A stretch of DNA of 64,000 nucleotides from assembly GCF_023716865.1 (NCBI RefSeq), contig NZ_CP092417.1, positions 3,264,001 to 3,328,000 on the forward strand, read 5' to 3'. The position numbers were made by a program, and so were the translations under genes. This stretch comes from Endozoicomonas sp. SCSIO W0465 (GTDB lineage Bacteria; Pseudomonadota; Gammaproteobacteria; Pseudomonadales; Endozoicomonadaceae). The notes under the pieces are model-generated. The model saw only the letters and a program-made list of their open reading frames with translations, did not search any database and was not told where the DNA came from. Each line of letters begins with the position of its first letter. Position 1 is the stretch's first letter. Positions 36,227 to 44,859 of this stretch are shown piece after piece.

Positions 36227-37090
36227 TTATTTGACGATTAAATCTCCATACCCCCAAATCAGGGTACCGATAATACTTGCCAACAGGATTACCCAGTCGC
36301 ACTCACTGGCTGTTCTTTTGACCCTCCTTTCTGTGATTCTTGCATTCCCCATCGCTTCAGATAGCTCCCTTAATGTCATGCCCTCTTTTCGGGATATTCT
36401 CTGATTGGGTGATTCAATCATCAGCTGGTGGCTTGGCAGTTTTTCACTTCGCTTTCTGAGGGTTATAAATGTCACCAACAGTGCCCAGCAGACAATTACG
36501 GACCCTGATCGCTGGAAAAGTGCATGATCTCCATCGTCGATAATGTCTGAAATAAGGGAAGCCGTTACGGTCGCTGCTGCTGCCAGCGTGCTGATAATAA
36601 AGGTACTATTCCACTGTTTATTGCGTTCCCACCAGTTAAGATTTTTGAGACAGCCGGGCTCTGAACCATCACTTGGTAATGAGCCGTTTTCTAACCCTAA
36701 GGTGTGCAGGTTAATGATGTATGCTGCACGATTATTTGGCGGTAATGAAGAGGATGAGTCCGGGGATGGCGCAGTCAGTCGATTCTGGCGCACACCTATT
36801 TGACTATCAGCCATTTTTGATTGGGGTGGCGTTAAGCTTGAATGCGAGGCAACGTGTTCTTTCCTTAAGTTAAAAGATCTGTCATTAATCGCTGATTGGC
36901 AAGGACCTGCTGTTTCATCTTCTATTGTGAACGTTGTCATGTTAACCGGCTTGGGAAATTCTCTGGTACTCCTGCCATGGAACAAGACGTGTCCGGGATT
37001 TCTGGTGACTTTTGCCTGATATAGACTTTCATCAAGGTGGCTGGTGTTGATAGCATTTGCTGACGCAGACCTGCTGATGGGTGTACTCAT
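36227..37090 (-). CDS. membrane protein of unknown function
   Basis: 287 aa. The first ~140 residues are hydrophilic and rich in Ser/Pro/Asn, with no signal peptide. They are followed by three hydrophobic segments (FIISTLAAAATVTASLI, SVIVCWALLVTFITL, WVILLASIIGTLIWGY) separated by charged linkers. An Arg/Lys-rich loop lies between the second and third. I recognise no family. The layout, long disordered N-terminus and C-terminal helices, would suit a membrane-anchored or host-targeted protein, but that is speculation. Confidence 0.6.
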   Translation of the reverse strand: MSTPISRSASANAINTSHLDESLYQAKVTRNPGHVLFHGRSTREFPKPVNMTTFTIEDETAGPCQSAINDRSFNLRKEHVASHSSLTPPQSKMADSQIGVRQNRLTAPSPDSSSSLPPNNRAAYIINLHTLGLENGSLPSDGSEPGCLKNLNWWERNKQWNSTFIISTLAAAATVTASLISDIIDDGDHALFQRSGSVIVCWALLVTFITLRKRSEKLPSHQLMIESPNQRISRKEGMTLRELSEAMGNARITERRVKRTASECDWVILLASIIGTLIWGYGDLIVK

Positions 37091-37173
37091 TAATAAACCC
37101 CGGGTAAAGTTTAAGTAGCTGAACTGGAAAGAGCCCGGTTAATTATAATGGCTTGATGAAGTCTGGTTTTCAG

Positions 37174-37986
37174 TTATTCAGATTTTTTACACAGGTCTTT
37201 TTTTATCCGGTTCATTAACGGTTTAGTGAGTTCCCCATTATCAAAAACCACCATCTCGCCGGGCTGAAGAGGATGCCAGTCTTCATCAATGGTTAATGGG
37301 GCAGTGGCCACTATAGTAACAATATCGTTTACTGTGGTTTCCCTGGCAAAATCCACCGTGATGTCGGCATCCTTGAGGCTGGCCTGGTCGAAAGGTGCTC
37401 TGCGAGTTATCCAGGTCAATCGCGTGCTGCAGTAGCAATAGAGATAACGGGAGTCAGTCAGCAACATATTAAATACGCCCAACTCACGCAGTTCATCACA
37501 GAGTTTCCAGATAAAGCGTTGCAGCGTACTCACTCTTTTGGGTGGTTTGGGGAAGCGCTCACGCAGCTGATCCATGATCCGGCAAAAAGCGTACTCACTG
37601 TCCGTGGTTCCCACTGGAAAGTAGTGTTGCAATGGGGATTTTTTGATGCCTTTTAACTGGCCATTATGAGCAAAAGTCCAGTATTTGCCCCAGAGTTCCC
37701 GGGTAAAGGGGTGTGTGTTTTCCAGTGCAATTCTTCCTGCATTTGCTTGCCGTATATGACTGATCACAATAGTGCTTTTGATCGGGTAGCGGCACACCAG
37801 GTCGGCAATTTCAGAATCACAGCTGGGGTTTGGATCACGGAACTCTCGTACACCTTTTCCTTCATAGAATGCAATTCCCCAGCCATCACTGTGGGGTCCG
37901 GTTTTACCGCCACGCTGCATCAGGCCGCTGAAGCTGAACACAATGTCGGTAGGGGTGTTGGCGCTCATTCCGAGAAGTTCACACAT
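37174..37986 (-). CDS. class II glutamine amidotransferase (YafJ-like)
   Basis: 270 aa from MCELLGMSANTPTDIVFSFS. The ATG at 37986 is chosen so that Cys2 becomes the N-terminal nucleophile, as needed for this Ntn-hydrolase family; a GTG at 38043 would add 19 residues and block it. Conserved parts include SDGWGIAFYEG, ISHIRQANAG, THPFTRELWGKYWTFAHNGQ and GTTDSEYAF. The enzyme is expected to hydrolyse glutamine; the acceptor is unknown. Adjacent to a small membrane protein in the same direction. Confidence 0.88.
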   Translation of the reverse strand: MCELLGMSANTPTDIVFSFSGLMQRGGKTGPHSDGWGIAFYEGKGVREFRDPNPSCDSEIADLVCRYPIKSTIVISHIRQANAGRIALENTHPFTRELWGKYWTFAHNGQLKGIKKSPLQHYFPVGTTDSEYAFCRIMDQLRERFPKPPKRVSTLQRFIWKLCDELRELGVFNMLLTDSRYLYCYCSTRLTWITRRAPFDQASLKDADITVDFARETTVNDIVTIVATAPLTIDEDWHPLQPGEMVVFDNGELTKPLMNRIKKDLCKKSE

Positions 37987-38020
37987 TGGCTTAAAAATCG
38001 CTGTTAAGTTCAAGATTTCT

Positions 38021-38419
38021 TTATAAAGGTTCTTTACGTTCACGCCGAGCGTGACTGCTTTTGCCTGTATCGGGTTTTGGCTTTTGGTCAGGAGCTTCTG
38101 TTTTTACCCTGGCGACAGGTAATAACACGCCGGTAAGCGCGGCGATACTGGCGGTAATGGCAACAGCCTGACCTGATCGCCACATGGCTTCAACGCCCTG
38201 GCTAAGGCCATCATAAAGGCTGATAAGGAATGCCGGACCAAGAAAGCTCTGTTCGGGGTGAATAGTGCCCGGCAGGAAAAACAGTACCGCAAAAGCCATC
38301 ATCAGAGGCCGCTTTACCCGAGGGTGCCATTTACGAACCACAAACCACAGGCTCAGCAGACAACCGATGGCGCCTGCCAGGTAAACTACCCAGCCCCAAA
38401 AATACTGCAATTCCGACAT
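38021..38419 (-). CDS. small conserved membrane protein
   Basis: 132 aa from MSELQYFWGWVVYLAGAIGC (ATG 38419; seven extra residues if the upstream start is used). Three hydrophobic segments: ~8-27, ~39-60 and a weaker one at ~88-104. The C-terminus is Lys/Pro-rich (EAPDQKPKPDTGK). It ends ~34 bp before the amidotransferase start, so they probably share a transcript. Function not known. Confidence 0.65.
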   Translation of the reverse strand: MSELQYFWGWVVYLAGAIGCLLSLWFVVRKWHPRVKRPLMMAFAVLFFLPGTIHPEQSFLGPAFLISLYDGLSQGVEAMWRSGQAVAITASIAALTGVLLPVARVKTEAPDQKPKPDTGKSSHARRERKEPL

Positions 38420-38636
38420 TGACTCTCCAACAACCGCCACTGAAAAAATGGCAGCTAGTTATATTGACCGCCTTCCTTTATTTGCTGCGAAAAGGCGGCG
38501 CTGGTATTACCCGTTAAAATGAAATGCTGGTCGATATGAAAAAAACCGACAATGGTGCATTTTGCATCAATTGGCCATCATATGAAAACAGCCACTGAAG
38601 ATAAAATGAAATTTAATGACCAAAGACCTCAAGAGG

Positions 38637-38663
38637 GTTGAAATCTCATGTACTGCCCATATT
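38637..38663 (+). promoter_or_regulatory. candidate sigma-32 heat-shock promoter of htpG
   Basis: GTTGAAA (38637-38643), a 12-bp spacer and CCCATATT (38656-38663) closely match the sigma-32 consensus CTTGAAA/CCCCATNT. It lies 52 bp before the htpG ATG. Confidence 0.65.
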
Positions 38664-38714
38664 TACTGATTACCTAAATACTCAATGTGATGATTAACCG
38701 GGATTGAGGTTCTA

Positions 38715-40625
38715 ATGGCAGTCGAAGAGAAAAAAGAGACACTGGGTTTTCAGACTGAGGTGAAACAGCTTCTGCACCTGATGATTCACTCTCTGTATTC
38801 CAATCGTGAGATTTTTTTACGGGAGCTGATTTCCAATGCTTCCGATGCAGCAGACAAGCTCCGTTACCAGGCTCTCCATAACAGTGCGCTGCTGGAAAGT
38901 GACCCTAACCTTGAAATCAGAGTGGATTTCGACAAGGAAGCAAAAACCGTCACGGTGGCTGATAACGGTATTGGTATGAACCGTGAAGATGTCATTGCCC
39001 ATCTGGGGACCATTGCCAAATCCGGTACGGCGGATTTCCTGAAAACACTGACCGGTGACCAGAAGAAAGATTCTCAGCTGATCGGTCAGTTTGGTGTCGG
39101 TTTTTATTCCGCATTTATCGTTGCTGACAAGGTGACCGTTGAAACCCGCAAGGCAGACAGCGAAGAGGCTGTTCGTTGGGTGTCTGATGGCTCCGGTGAG
39201 TTTACTGTTGAGCCAATCGAGAAAGAGAAGCGGGGGACAACCATTATTCTGCACCTGAAGCCGGAAGCGGAAGAGTTTGCTGATGGTTGGCGCCTGCGTA
39301 ATATCATCCGTAAATACTCTGACCATATCTCCATGCCAATCCTGATGCGCAAGGAAGTGATGCCGACGGCAGAGGAAGAAAAAGAAGAGAAAGACAAAAC
39401 ACCTGAGTGGGAAACGGTTAATACAGCGAAAGCCCTGTGGACCCGGTCCCGCAGTGACATTACGGATGATGAGTACAAAGAGTTTTACAAACACATCAGT
39501 CATGACCATACCGATCCGCTGAAGTGGAGCCATAACCGGGTTGAAGGGAAGCTGGAATACATCAGCTTGCTTTACATTCCCGCCAAAGCCCCCTTTGACC
39601 TGTATAACCGTGATATGCAGAAAGGGTTGAAACTCTATGTTCAGCGTGTGTTTATCATGGATCAGGCGGATGAGTTTCTGCCTATGTATCTTCGTTTTAT
39701 CAAGGGTGTCATTGACTCTAATGATCTGTCACTGAACGTTTCCCGTGAAATATTGCAGAAAGATCCGGCAGTAGACAGCATGAAAACTGCGCTGACCAAG
39801 CGTGTGCTGGATATGCTGGAAAAATTGGCGAAGAAAGAACCTGAGGAGTATGTCAGCTTCTGGAAAGCGTTTGGCCAGGTGCTGAAAGAAGGACCTGCAG
39901 AAGATTATGCCAACCGCGAACGTATTGCCAAGCTTCTGCGTTTCTCATCTACTCACAGCCAGGGTGTTGAACAGGATCAATCGCTGGAAGGGTACGTCTC
40001 CCGGATGAAGGAAGGTCAGGACAAGATCTACTACATAACCGCAGAGACGCCTAAAGCGGCAGCCAATAGCCCTCATCTGGAGGTATTCCGCAAGAAAGGG
40101 TTGGAAGTTCTGTTGCTTTCTGACCGCGTTGATGAGTGGTTGATGTCGCATCTGTTCGAGTTTGATGGCAAGTCATTCGTCGATATTGGCCGTGGTGACC
40201 TGGACCTCGGCAAGTTGGATTCTGAAGAAGAGAAGCAGGCTCAGGAAGAGGCCGCCAAAGAGAATAAAGATCTGGTCAAGCGCATCAAGGATGTGCTTGG
40301 TGCTGATGTCGAAGCGGTTCGGGTGACTCATCGTCTGACCGATTCTCCGGCCTGTCTGGTGGTTGGGCAACAAGATATGGGTTTGCAGATGCGCCGCATT
40401 ATGGAAGCTGCTGGCCAGAGCATGCCGGAGTCCAAGCCGATCTTTGAGATTAACCCGGAACACCCATTGATTGGACGTCTGGATAAAGAAGCTGATGAAG
40501 ATCGTTTTGCCGATCTCACTCATGTCATCTTTGATCAGGCCAGTTTGGCGGCGGGTGGTCAGCTGGACGATCCAGCGGCTTATGTCAAACGTCTTAACAA
40601 GCTGTTGCTGGAAATGGCCGACTGA
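38715..40625 (+). CDS. htpG: Hsp90-family chaperone HtpG
   Basis: 636 aa, full length. The N-terminal GHKL ATPase domain has ELISNASDAADKLRYQAL (Glu and Asn that bind ATP and Mg), VTVADNGIGMNREDV and GQFGVGFYSAFIVADKV. The middle domain includes NRVEGKLEYISLLYIPAKAP and SNDLSLNVSREILQ; the C-terminal dimerisation part follows. The chaperone is cytosolic and remodels client proteins with DnaK. A GAGG site precedes the ATG. Transcribed alone, with a heat-shock-like promoter and a strong terminator. Confidence 0.97.
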   Translation: MAVEEKKETLGFQTEVKQLLHLMIHSLYSNREIFLRELISNASDAADKLRYQALHNSALLESDPNLEIRVDFDKEAKTVTVADNGIGMNREDVIAHLGTIAKSGTADFLKTLTGDQKKDSQLIGQFGVGFYSAFIVADKVTVETRKADSEEAVRWVSDGSGEFTVEPIEKEKRGTTIILHLKPEAEEFADGWRLRNIIRKYSDHISMPILMRKEVMPTAEEEKEEKDKTPEWETVNTAKALWTRSRSDITDDEYKEFYKHISHDHTDPLKWSHNRVEGKLEYISLLYIPAKAPFDLYNRDMQKGLKLYVQRVFIMDQADEFLPMYLRFIKGVIDSNDLSLNVSREILQKDPAVDSMKTALTKRVLDMLEKLAKKEPEEYVSFWKAFGQVLKEGPAEDYANRERIAKLLRFSSTHSQGVEQDQSLEGYVSRMKEGQDKIYYITAETPKAAANSPHLEVFRKKGLEVLLLSDRVDEWLMSHLFEFDGKSFVDIGRGDLDLGKLDSEEEKQAQEEAAKENKDLVKRIKDVLGADVEAVRVTHRLTDSPACLVVGQQDMGLQMRRIMEAAGQSMPESKPIFEINPEHPLIGRLDKEADEDRFADLTHVIFDQASLAAGGQLDDPAAYVKRLNKLLLEMAD

Positions 40626-40644
40626 AAATAGCGGGTTTAGCTGT

Positions 40645-40674
40645 AAAAAGGCGAAGTCATGACTTCGCCTTTTT
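40645..40674. terminator. bidirectional terminator between htpG and sdaA
   Basis: A near-perfect palindrome AAAAAGGCGAAGTCATGACT... with an A-run before and a T-run after, so it works for htpG on the plus strand and for the serine deaminase gene on the minus strand. Confidence 0.92.
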
Positions 40675-40696
40675 GTTATCAGACGGATGATCCCGT

Positions 40697-42112
40697 TCAG
40701 GATGCCATATTGACGATTTTGATGGGTTGTGCCCTAGCATACACCGCCAGACCGCCCAACGATGTTTCCCGGTATTTAGCCTGAAGGTCCAGCCCGGTCC
40801 TGTACATGGTTTCAATGCAGCTATCCAGAGACACCGCATGGTCGCCATCGCCACGCATGGCAAGGCGTGCTGCAGTGATGGCCTTGATGGCGGCCATGCC
40901 GTTGCGCTCAATACAGGGAATCTGAACCAGTCCGGCAATGGGGTCGCAGGTCATGCCCAGATGATGTTCCATGCCGATTTCAGCGGCATTTTCCACCTGT
41001 TCCATGGTTGCTCCCTGAACGGCAGCTAACGCTGCGGCTGCCATTGAGCATGCAGAGCCTACTTCGGCCTGGCAGCCGGCTTCGGCTCCGGAGATGGTCG
41101 CATTCATCTTGATCAGCGAGCCGATGGCAGCTGCTGTGGCAATAAAGTCACGAATTCCCTGCTGATTATTTCGGGAGATAAAGCGAGTGTAATAGGCCAG
41201 AGTTGCCGGGATAACGCCAGCAGCGCCGTTTGTTGGTGCTGTAACTACACGGCCCCCACAGGCATTTTCTTCATTAACGGCCATGGCAAACAGGGTTACC
41301 CAGTCCATGATGGCAAAGTGATCCATCAACATGGCTTCAGGGTTGCTGGTCAGTTTTTTATGCATATCGGCTGCACGGCGTTTCAGTCCGCTGACCGGGA
41401 GGGTTCCTTCCATGCGTAAGCCTCGTTCGATGCAGGCGTGCATAACCGCCCAAATGGCATCAATTTTGGCATTCACCAGATCCACATTCCCATTATGGCG
41501 GGCAGCCTCATTCTCTGTAGTTAACTGAGCAATGGTCAGGTTGTGCGCATGACAAAGATCAAGAAGCTCTGCGGCAGTTCTGAATGGATAAGGAATCGGG
41601 CATGAAGCTTCCTTGTTGTTTGCAGTCTCTGGTTGATTGAACTCATCGGCACTGACCACAAAGCCGCCGCCAATGGAGAGATAAGTTGTGTAATAAACAA
41701 CAACGCCATTGCTGTCAGAGGCGAAAAACCGCATGCCATTGGGGTGTTCTGGCAGTGTTTCTCCATTATGAAAAATCAGGTGTGTATCGTAATCAAAAGT
41801 AATGGGGTGTTTACCGGCCAGCTGGAGTACTTTATTGGTTTTGATCTGTGCAAAAATCTGATCAGCCTGATCCGGATCAATAGTATCCGGACGATAACCG
41901 GCCAGGCCAAGCAGGGCGGCTTTATCGGTTCCATGGCCAACACCCGTCAGTGCCAGTGAACCATAGAGGCCAACGGCTATGGATGAGATGCTGGATAGAA
42001 TGCCTTTTTCTTCAAGCGCATTTAAAAAACGATGGCCTGCCCACATTGGACCAACCGTGTGTGAGCTGGATGGGCCAATGCCTGTTTTGAAAATATCAAA
42101 AATGCTGAGCAT
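40697..42112 (-). CDS. sdaA: L-serine ammonia-lyase, iron-sulphur type
   Basis: 471 aa. It converts L-serine to pyruvate and ammonia using a 4Fe-4S cluster. The alpha/beta single-chain form is present: N-terminal FDIFKTGIGPSSSHTVGPMW and C-terminal catalytic part with GGRVVTAPTNGAAGVIPATL and cluster Cys in EVGSACSMAA and GMTCDPIAGLVQIPCIERN. Size fits SdaA/SdaB of gammaproteobacteria; the choice of A rather than B is arbitrary. sdaC lies 230 bp upstream on the same strand. Confidence 0.93.
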   Translation of the reverse strand: MLSIFDIFKTGIGPSSSHTVGPMWAGHRFLNALEEKGILSSISSIAVGLYGSLALTGVGHGTDKAALLGLAGYRPDTIDPDQADQIFAQIKTNKVLQLAGKHPITFDYDTHLIFHNGETLPEHPNGMRFFASDSNGVVVYYTTYLSIGGGFVVSADEFNQPETANNKEASCPIPYPFRTAAELLDLCHAHNLTIAQLTTENEAARHNGNVDLVNAKIDAIWAVMHACIERGLRMEGTLPVSGLKRRAADMHKKLTSNPEAMLMDHFAIMDWVTLFAMAVNEENACGGRVVTAPTNGAAGVIPATLAYYTRFISRNNQQGIRDFIATAAAIGSLIKMNATISGAEAGCQAEVGSACSMAAAALAAVQGATMEQVENAAEIGMEHHLGMTCDPIAGLVQIPCIERNGMAAIKAITAARLAMRGDGDHAVSLDSCIETMYRTGLDLQAKYRETSLGGLAVYARAQPIKIVNMAS

Positions 42113-42265
42113 AGTCTTTGCTGGCTCTATAAAAAGATTTCAAGAAAACGGCGACATTATGAGTGTCTTTCAGCCTATTGCCTGGTTGTTGCTCATGGCT
42201 GTTCAGACATTTTTACCTGAAAAATGCTTATCCTATTGTGCCGTTATTGATTCTGGACTGAAATA

Positions 42266-42290
42266 ACGGGAGAGCTATTTGCTCTCCCGG
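42266..42290 (-). terminator. hairpin between sdaC and sdaA
   Basis: ACGGGAGAGC-TATTT-GCTCTCCCGG; strong stem. On the plus strand it is followed by TTTT, on the minus strand by TTATTTC. A second stem CCGGGGC/GCCCCGG (~42315-42335) is just after the sdaC stop. The region 42113-42343 has no gene. Confidence 0.65.
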
Positions 42291-42343
42291 TTTTCCGTAT
42301 TAGGACTGTGACTGTTCCGGGGCAGTCAGGGCCCCGGCAGGTG

Positions 42344-43615
42344 TTAGATCAACTGAGATGTAATGAAGCCGGTAATGGCAATCAGACCCATTACAACGGT
42401 GAAAATGTTGGCTTTTGAACGATATTTTCCCATTGCAGGTACTTTATGGGTCGCATAAACCGGCAGGATGAACAGGATCATGGCCAGGATGGGGGCAACC
42501 AGAGACTCGATCATACCCATAACACTGACATTGGCATAAGCTACAGCCCATACAGACAGAGTAATGAAGACAATAATTCCCTTATCAACAGCTTTCAGGC
42601 TCACTTGCTTGCCACGAGCTTTGGCACGATTGACGATCATGCCCTGAAGGCCTTCCCGGGTGCCCATGTAGTGCCCAAAAAATGATGAAGAGATCGCGAC
42701 AATAGCAACCACTTGAGCCAGCCAGGCAAAGATCTGGTTATCAGTGCGTTCGGCAAAAATGGACAGAATTGGCAGGTTGGCGGCCTTGGCCTGCAGAAGT
42801 TCAGCCGGAGACAGGGTAAGCACACAGCTGTAGACAAAGAACATGGTAAAACCGACCAGCATCATGGTGGTGCGTTTCAATGTTTTGCTGGTCTGATGTT
42901 CTGCGTCATTTCCCAACTCCTTGCGATAGGTTGCAGCAAAAGAAGAGACGGCAGGAGAATGGTTGAAAGCAAAGACCAGAACCGGAATGGTCAGGAATAC
43001 GGTTTTCAGGAAGTCGCCAGCAGAAACCGATGCTTCAAACTGGGCAGTATTCCACTGAGGGATCAGATAGAGAGAAGTTCCCAAAAGTACCGCAATCAGT
43101 GGATAGACAATGGCGTTGGTCACTTTCAGTACTGTTTTCTGGCCGGCGATCATAACACTTACCATGGCTGCTACCAGCACAAAGCTCAGGATTGCACGGT
43201 TTGGCTCTTCCATCCCCAGCTGATTGACCATCAAAGAGCTTACGGTGTTGGTAATGCCGATGCCGTAGATCAGAAGGATAGGGTAGATGGAGGCAAAATA
43301 ACCCAGAGTGATCAGGCTACCTGCCTTCTGACCAAAATGTTCTGTAACCGTTTCGGTAATATTGGCTTCTGGATTTTTCGAGGACAGGCACAGACGATTC
43401 AGACCGCGATGGGCAAGAAATGTCATGGGTCCAATAAGGATGGTCATCAGAATCAGTGGCCAGATACCACCGAGGCCAGCGTTAATAGGCAAAAATAGCA
43501 CGCCGGCGCCTATTGCAGTGCCAAACAGTGTCAGCATCCATTGTGTATCACGTTTCTCCCAGCCGCCTGTTGAGGCGTCATTTATAGCAATGGGTTGCGT
43601 CAAGGTCTGTGACAT
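42344..43615 (-). CDS. sdaC: serine/threonine-proton symporter, SdaC/HAAAP family
   Basis: 423 aa, about 11 membrane helices. The first, LTLFGTAIGAGVLFLPINAG, is the substrate and ion site motif of the hydroxy/aromatic amino acid permease family. Other helices include ILILYGIGITNTVSSL-type and FSHSP-like (AFNHSPAVSSFAATYRKE) segments. It would import L-serine for the deaminase encoded just downstream. A CRP-like site lies upstream. Confidence 0.92.
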   Translation of the reverse strand: MSQTLTQPIAINDASTGGWEKRDTQWMLTLFGTAIGAGVLFLPINAGLGGIWPLILMTILIGPMTFLAHRGLNRLCLSSKNPEANITETVTEHFGQKAGSLITLGYFASIYPILLIYGIGITNTVSSLMVNQLGMEEPNRAILSFVLVAAMVSVMIAGQKTVLKVTNAIVYPLIAVLLGTSLYLIPQWNTAQFEASVSAGDFLKTVFLTIPVLVFAFNHSPAVSSFAATYRKELGNDAEHQTSKTLKRTTMMLVGFTMFFVYSCVLTLSPAELLQAKAANLPILSIFAERTDNQIFAWLAQVVAIVAISSSFFGHYMGTREGLQGMIVNRAKARGKQVSLKAVDKGIIVFITLSVWAVAYANVSVMGMIESLVAPILAMILFILPVYATHKVPAMGKYRSKANIFTVVMGLIAITGFITSQLI

Positions 43616-43680
43616 GTGGTGTTATCCGGTCAGTAATTAATCAGTTGCTGCGCACTGTACAGAAATTGTGCATTTCGTGT

Positions 43681-43696
43681 TTTGATGCAGATCACA
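43681..43696 (-). promoter_or_regulatory. candidate CRP site upstream of sdaC
   Basis: TTTGA-TGCAGA-TCACA matches 9 of 10 conserved positions of TGTGA-N6-TCACA. It lies 66 bp before the sdaC start. CRP control of serine catabolism is known in E. coli; it is inferred here. Confidence 0.55.
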
Positions 43697-43749
43697 ATGA
43701 TCATTCCTTGTTTTGTGATATTATGTTGGGTTTTTTATTAATAAGAGGA

Positions 43750-44781
43750 GGCTCTTTTCGAATTCCGAACTGCTGAACTATCCTTGGTGGATATAATTAG
43801 CCATCGCCAGCATTGACCATGAATATAGGCCGAATCTCAGATCTCATCAGTAATGACACCTGCTTTGAGATGATCCGTGAGAACCGCTGGCCAGATGGCA
43901 CTGTTCTCTGTCCGCACTGTGATTCTGAGAATGTCAAAAAGAATGGACACGACAATGTGCAGGTAGAGTGCCAGCACTATTACTGTAAGTCCTGTAAGCG
44001 CTACTTCGATGACCTGACAAATACGGTTTTCGCAGGACACCACCGACCACTCAAAGTCTGGATTGCCTGTCTCTATTTAATGGGGCTGAACGTCTCCAAC
44101 AGCCAGATAGCTCAGGAACTTGATCTGTGTGTCAGTGATGCACACCATATGACCACAGTCTTACGAAATGGTGTTGTTGACCGAAAGCCTGAAGTGATTC
44201 TTGATGGCGAAGTTGAATTCGACGAGGTCTACATTGTAGCTGGTCACAAGGGACACCCTGAAGCATTAAAAAAATCTGGATCGTCCACCGAGAAAAAGAA
44301 GGCTTAAAGGCGCTCCGGGCCGTGGGACTCTTGAAAAAGACAAACCGCCGGTATTGGGAATGATTCAAAGGGGAGGTCAGGTCATTATCAACATGCTGTC
44401 GAACGTTAAGAAGGCGACAATCGAACCATTTATCAAGAAACACGTAGCCCCACAGAGCCAGATTTATACCGATGAATACAACATCTATGATGACCTTGAA
44501 AGCTGGGGCTTCAGACATAAAACGGTCTGTCACGGCAAAGGTGAGTATGCTCGTGATGATGACAAAGACGGTATTTACGAGGTGCATGTTAATACTATGG
44601 AGGGGTTTTGGTCACTTCTACGCTCGTGGCTAAGGCCTCACAGGGGAATATCCCAAGAGGCTTTACCCCTTTACCTTGGCTTTTTTGAGTTTTTGCATAA
44701 TATTGGCCGAAGAGGCAAAAGTCTTCTTCAGCCCTTAGTCAACTTGCTGGTTACATAGCAGTCTGGAATTGGAAAAGAGCC
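43750..44781 (+). mobile_element. IS1595-family element with a broken transposase
   Basis: 1032 bp. Ends GGCTCTTTTCGAATTCC and GGCTCTTTTCCAATTCC (inverted), 8-bp duplication TAAGAGGA at 43742-43749 and 44782-44789. Different from the IS1595 element at 18185-19293, but its ends match the MITE at 59888-60046. Confidence 0.9.
43819..44758 (+). pseudogene. ISXO2-type transposase, frameshifted
   Basis: The zinc ribbon CPHCDSENVKKNGHD and YYCKSCKRYF is followed by the core EVEFDEVYIVAGHKGHPEAL. A run of seven A at ~44268-44274 shifts the frame: the first frame ends KKSGSSTEKKKA, while the +1 frame continues RPPRKRRLKGAPGRGTLEK and on to EFLHNIG. One extra or missing base explains this. A programmed frameshift is possible but would be +1, unusual for this family. 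Confidence 0.82.
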
Positions 44782-44812
44782 TAAGAGGATTTGTTTCGGT
44801 AAATATAAAATC

Positions 44813-44838
44813 AAGAAAAAACCGGCACAAGGCCGGCT
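44813..44838 (-). terminator. terminator of the fabA-fabB operon
   Basis: On the minus strand, CCGGC-CTTGT-GCCGG followed by TTTTTT, 22 bp after the fabB stop. The best rho-independent terminator on this side. Confidence 0.88.
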
Positions 44839-44859
44839 TATTGATCAATTGAGAGAGAG

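Noticed and set aside
42713..43498. 261-aa frame antisense to sdaC
   Set aside because: It mirrors a membrane protein gene and has no domain or ribosome site.
43813..44758. Programmed frameshift giving a working IS1595 transposase
   Set aside because: The needed shift is +1 (or -2) at an A7 run; IS1595 transposases are normally single-frame, so a plain mutation is simpler.
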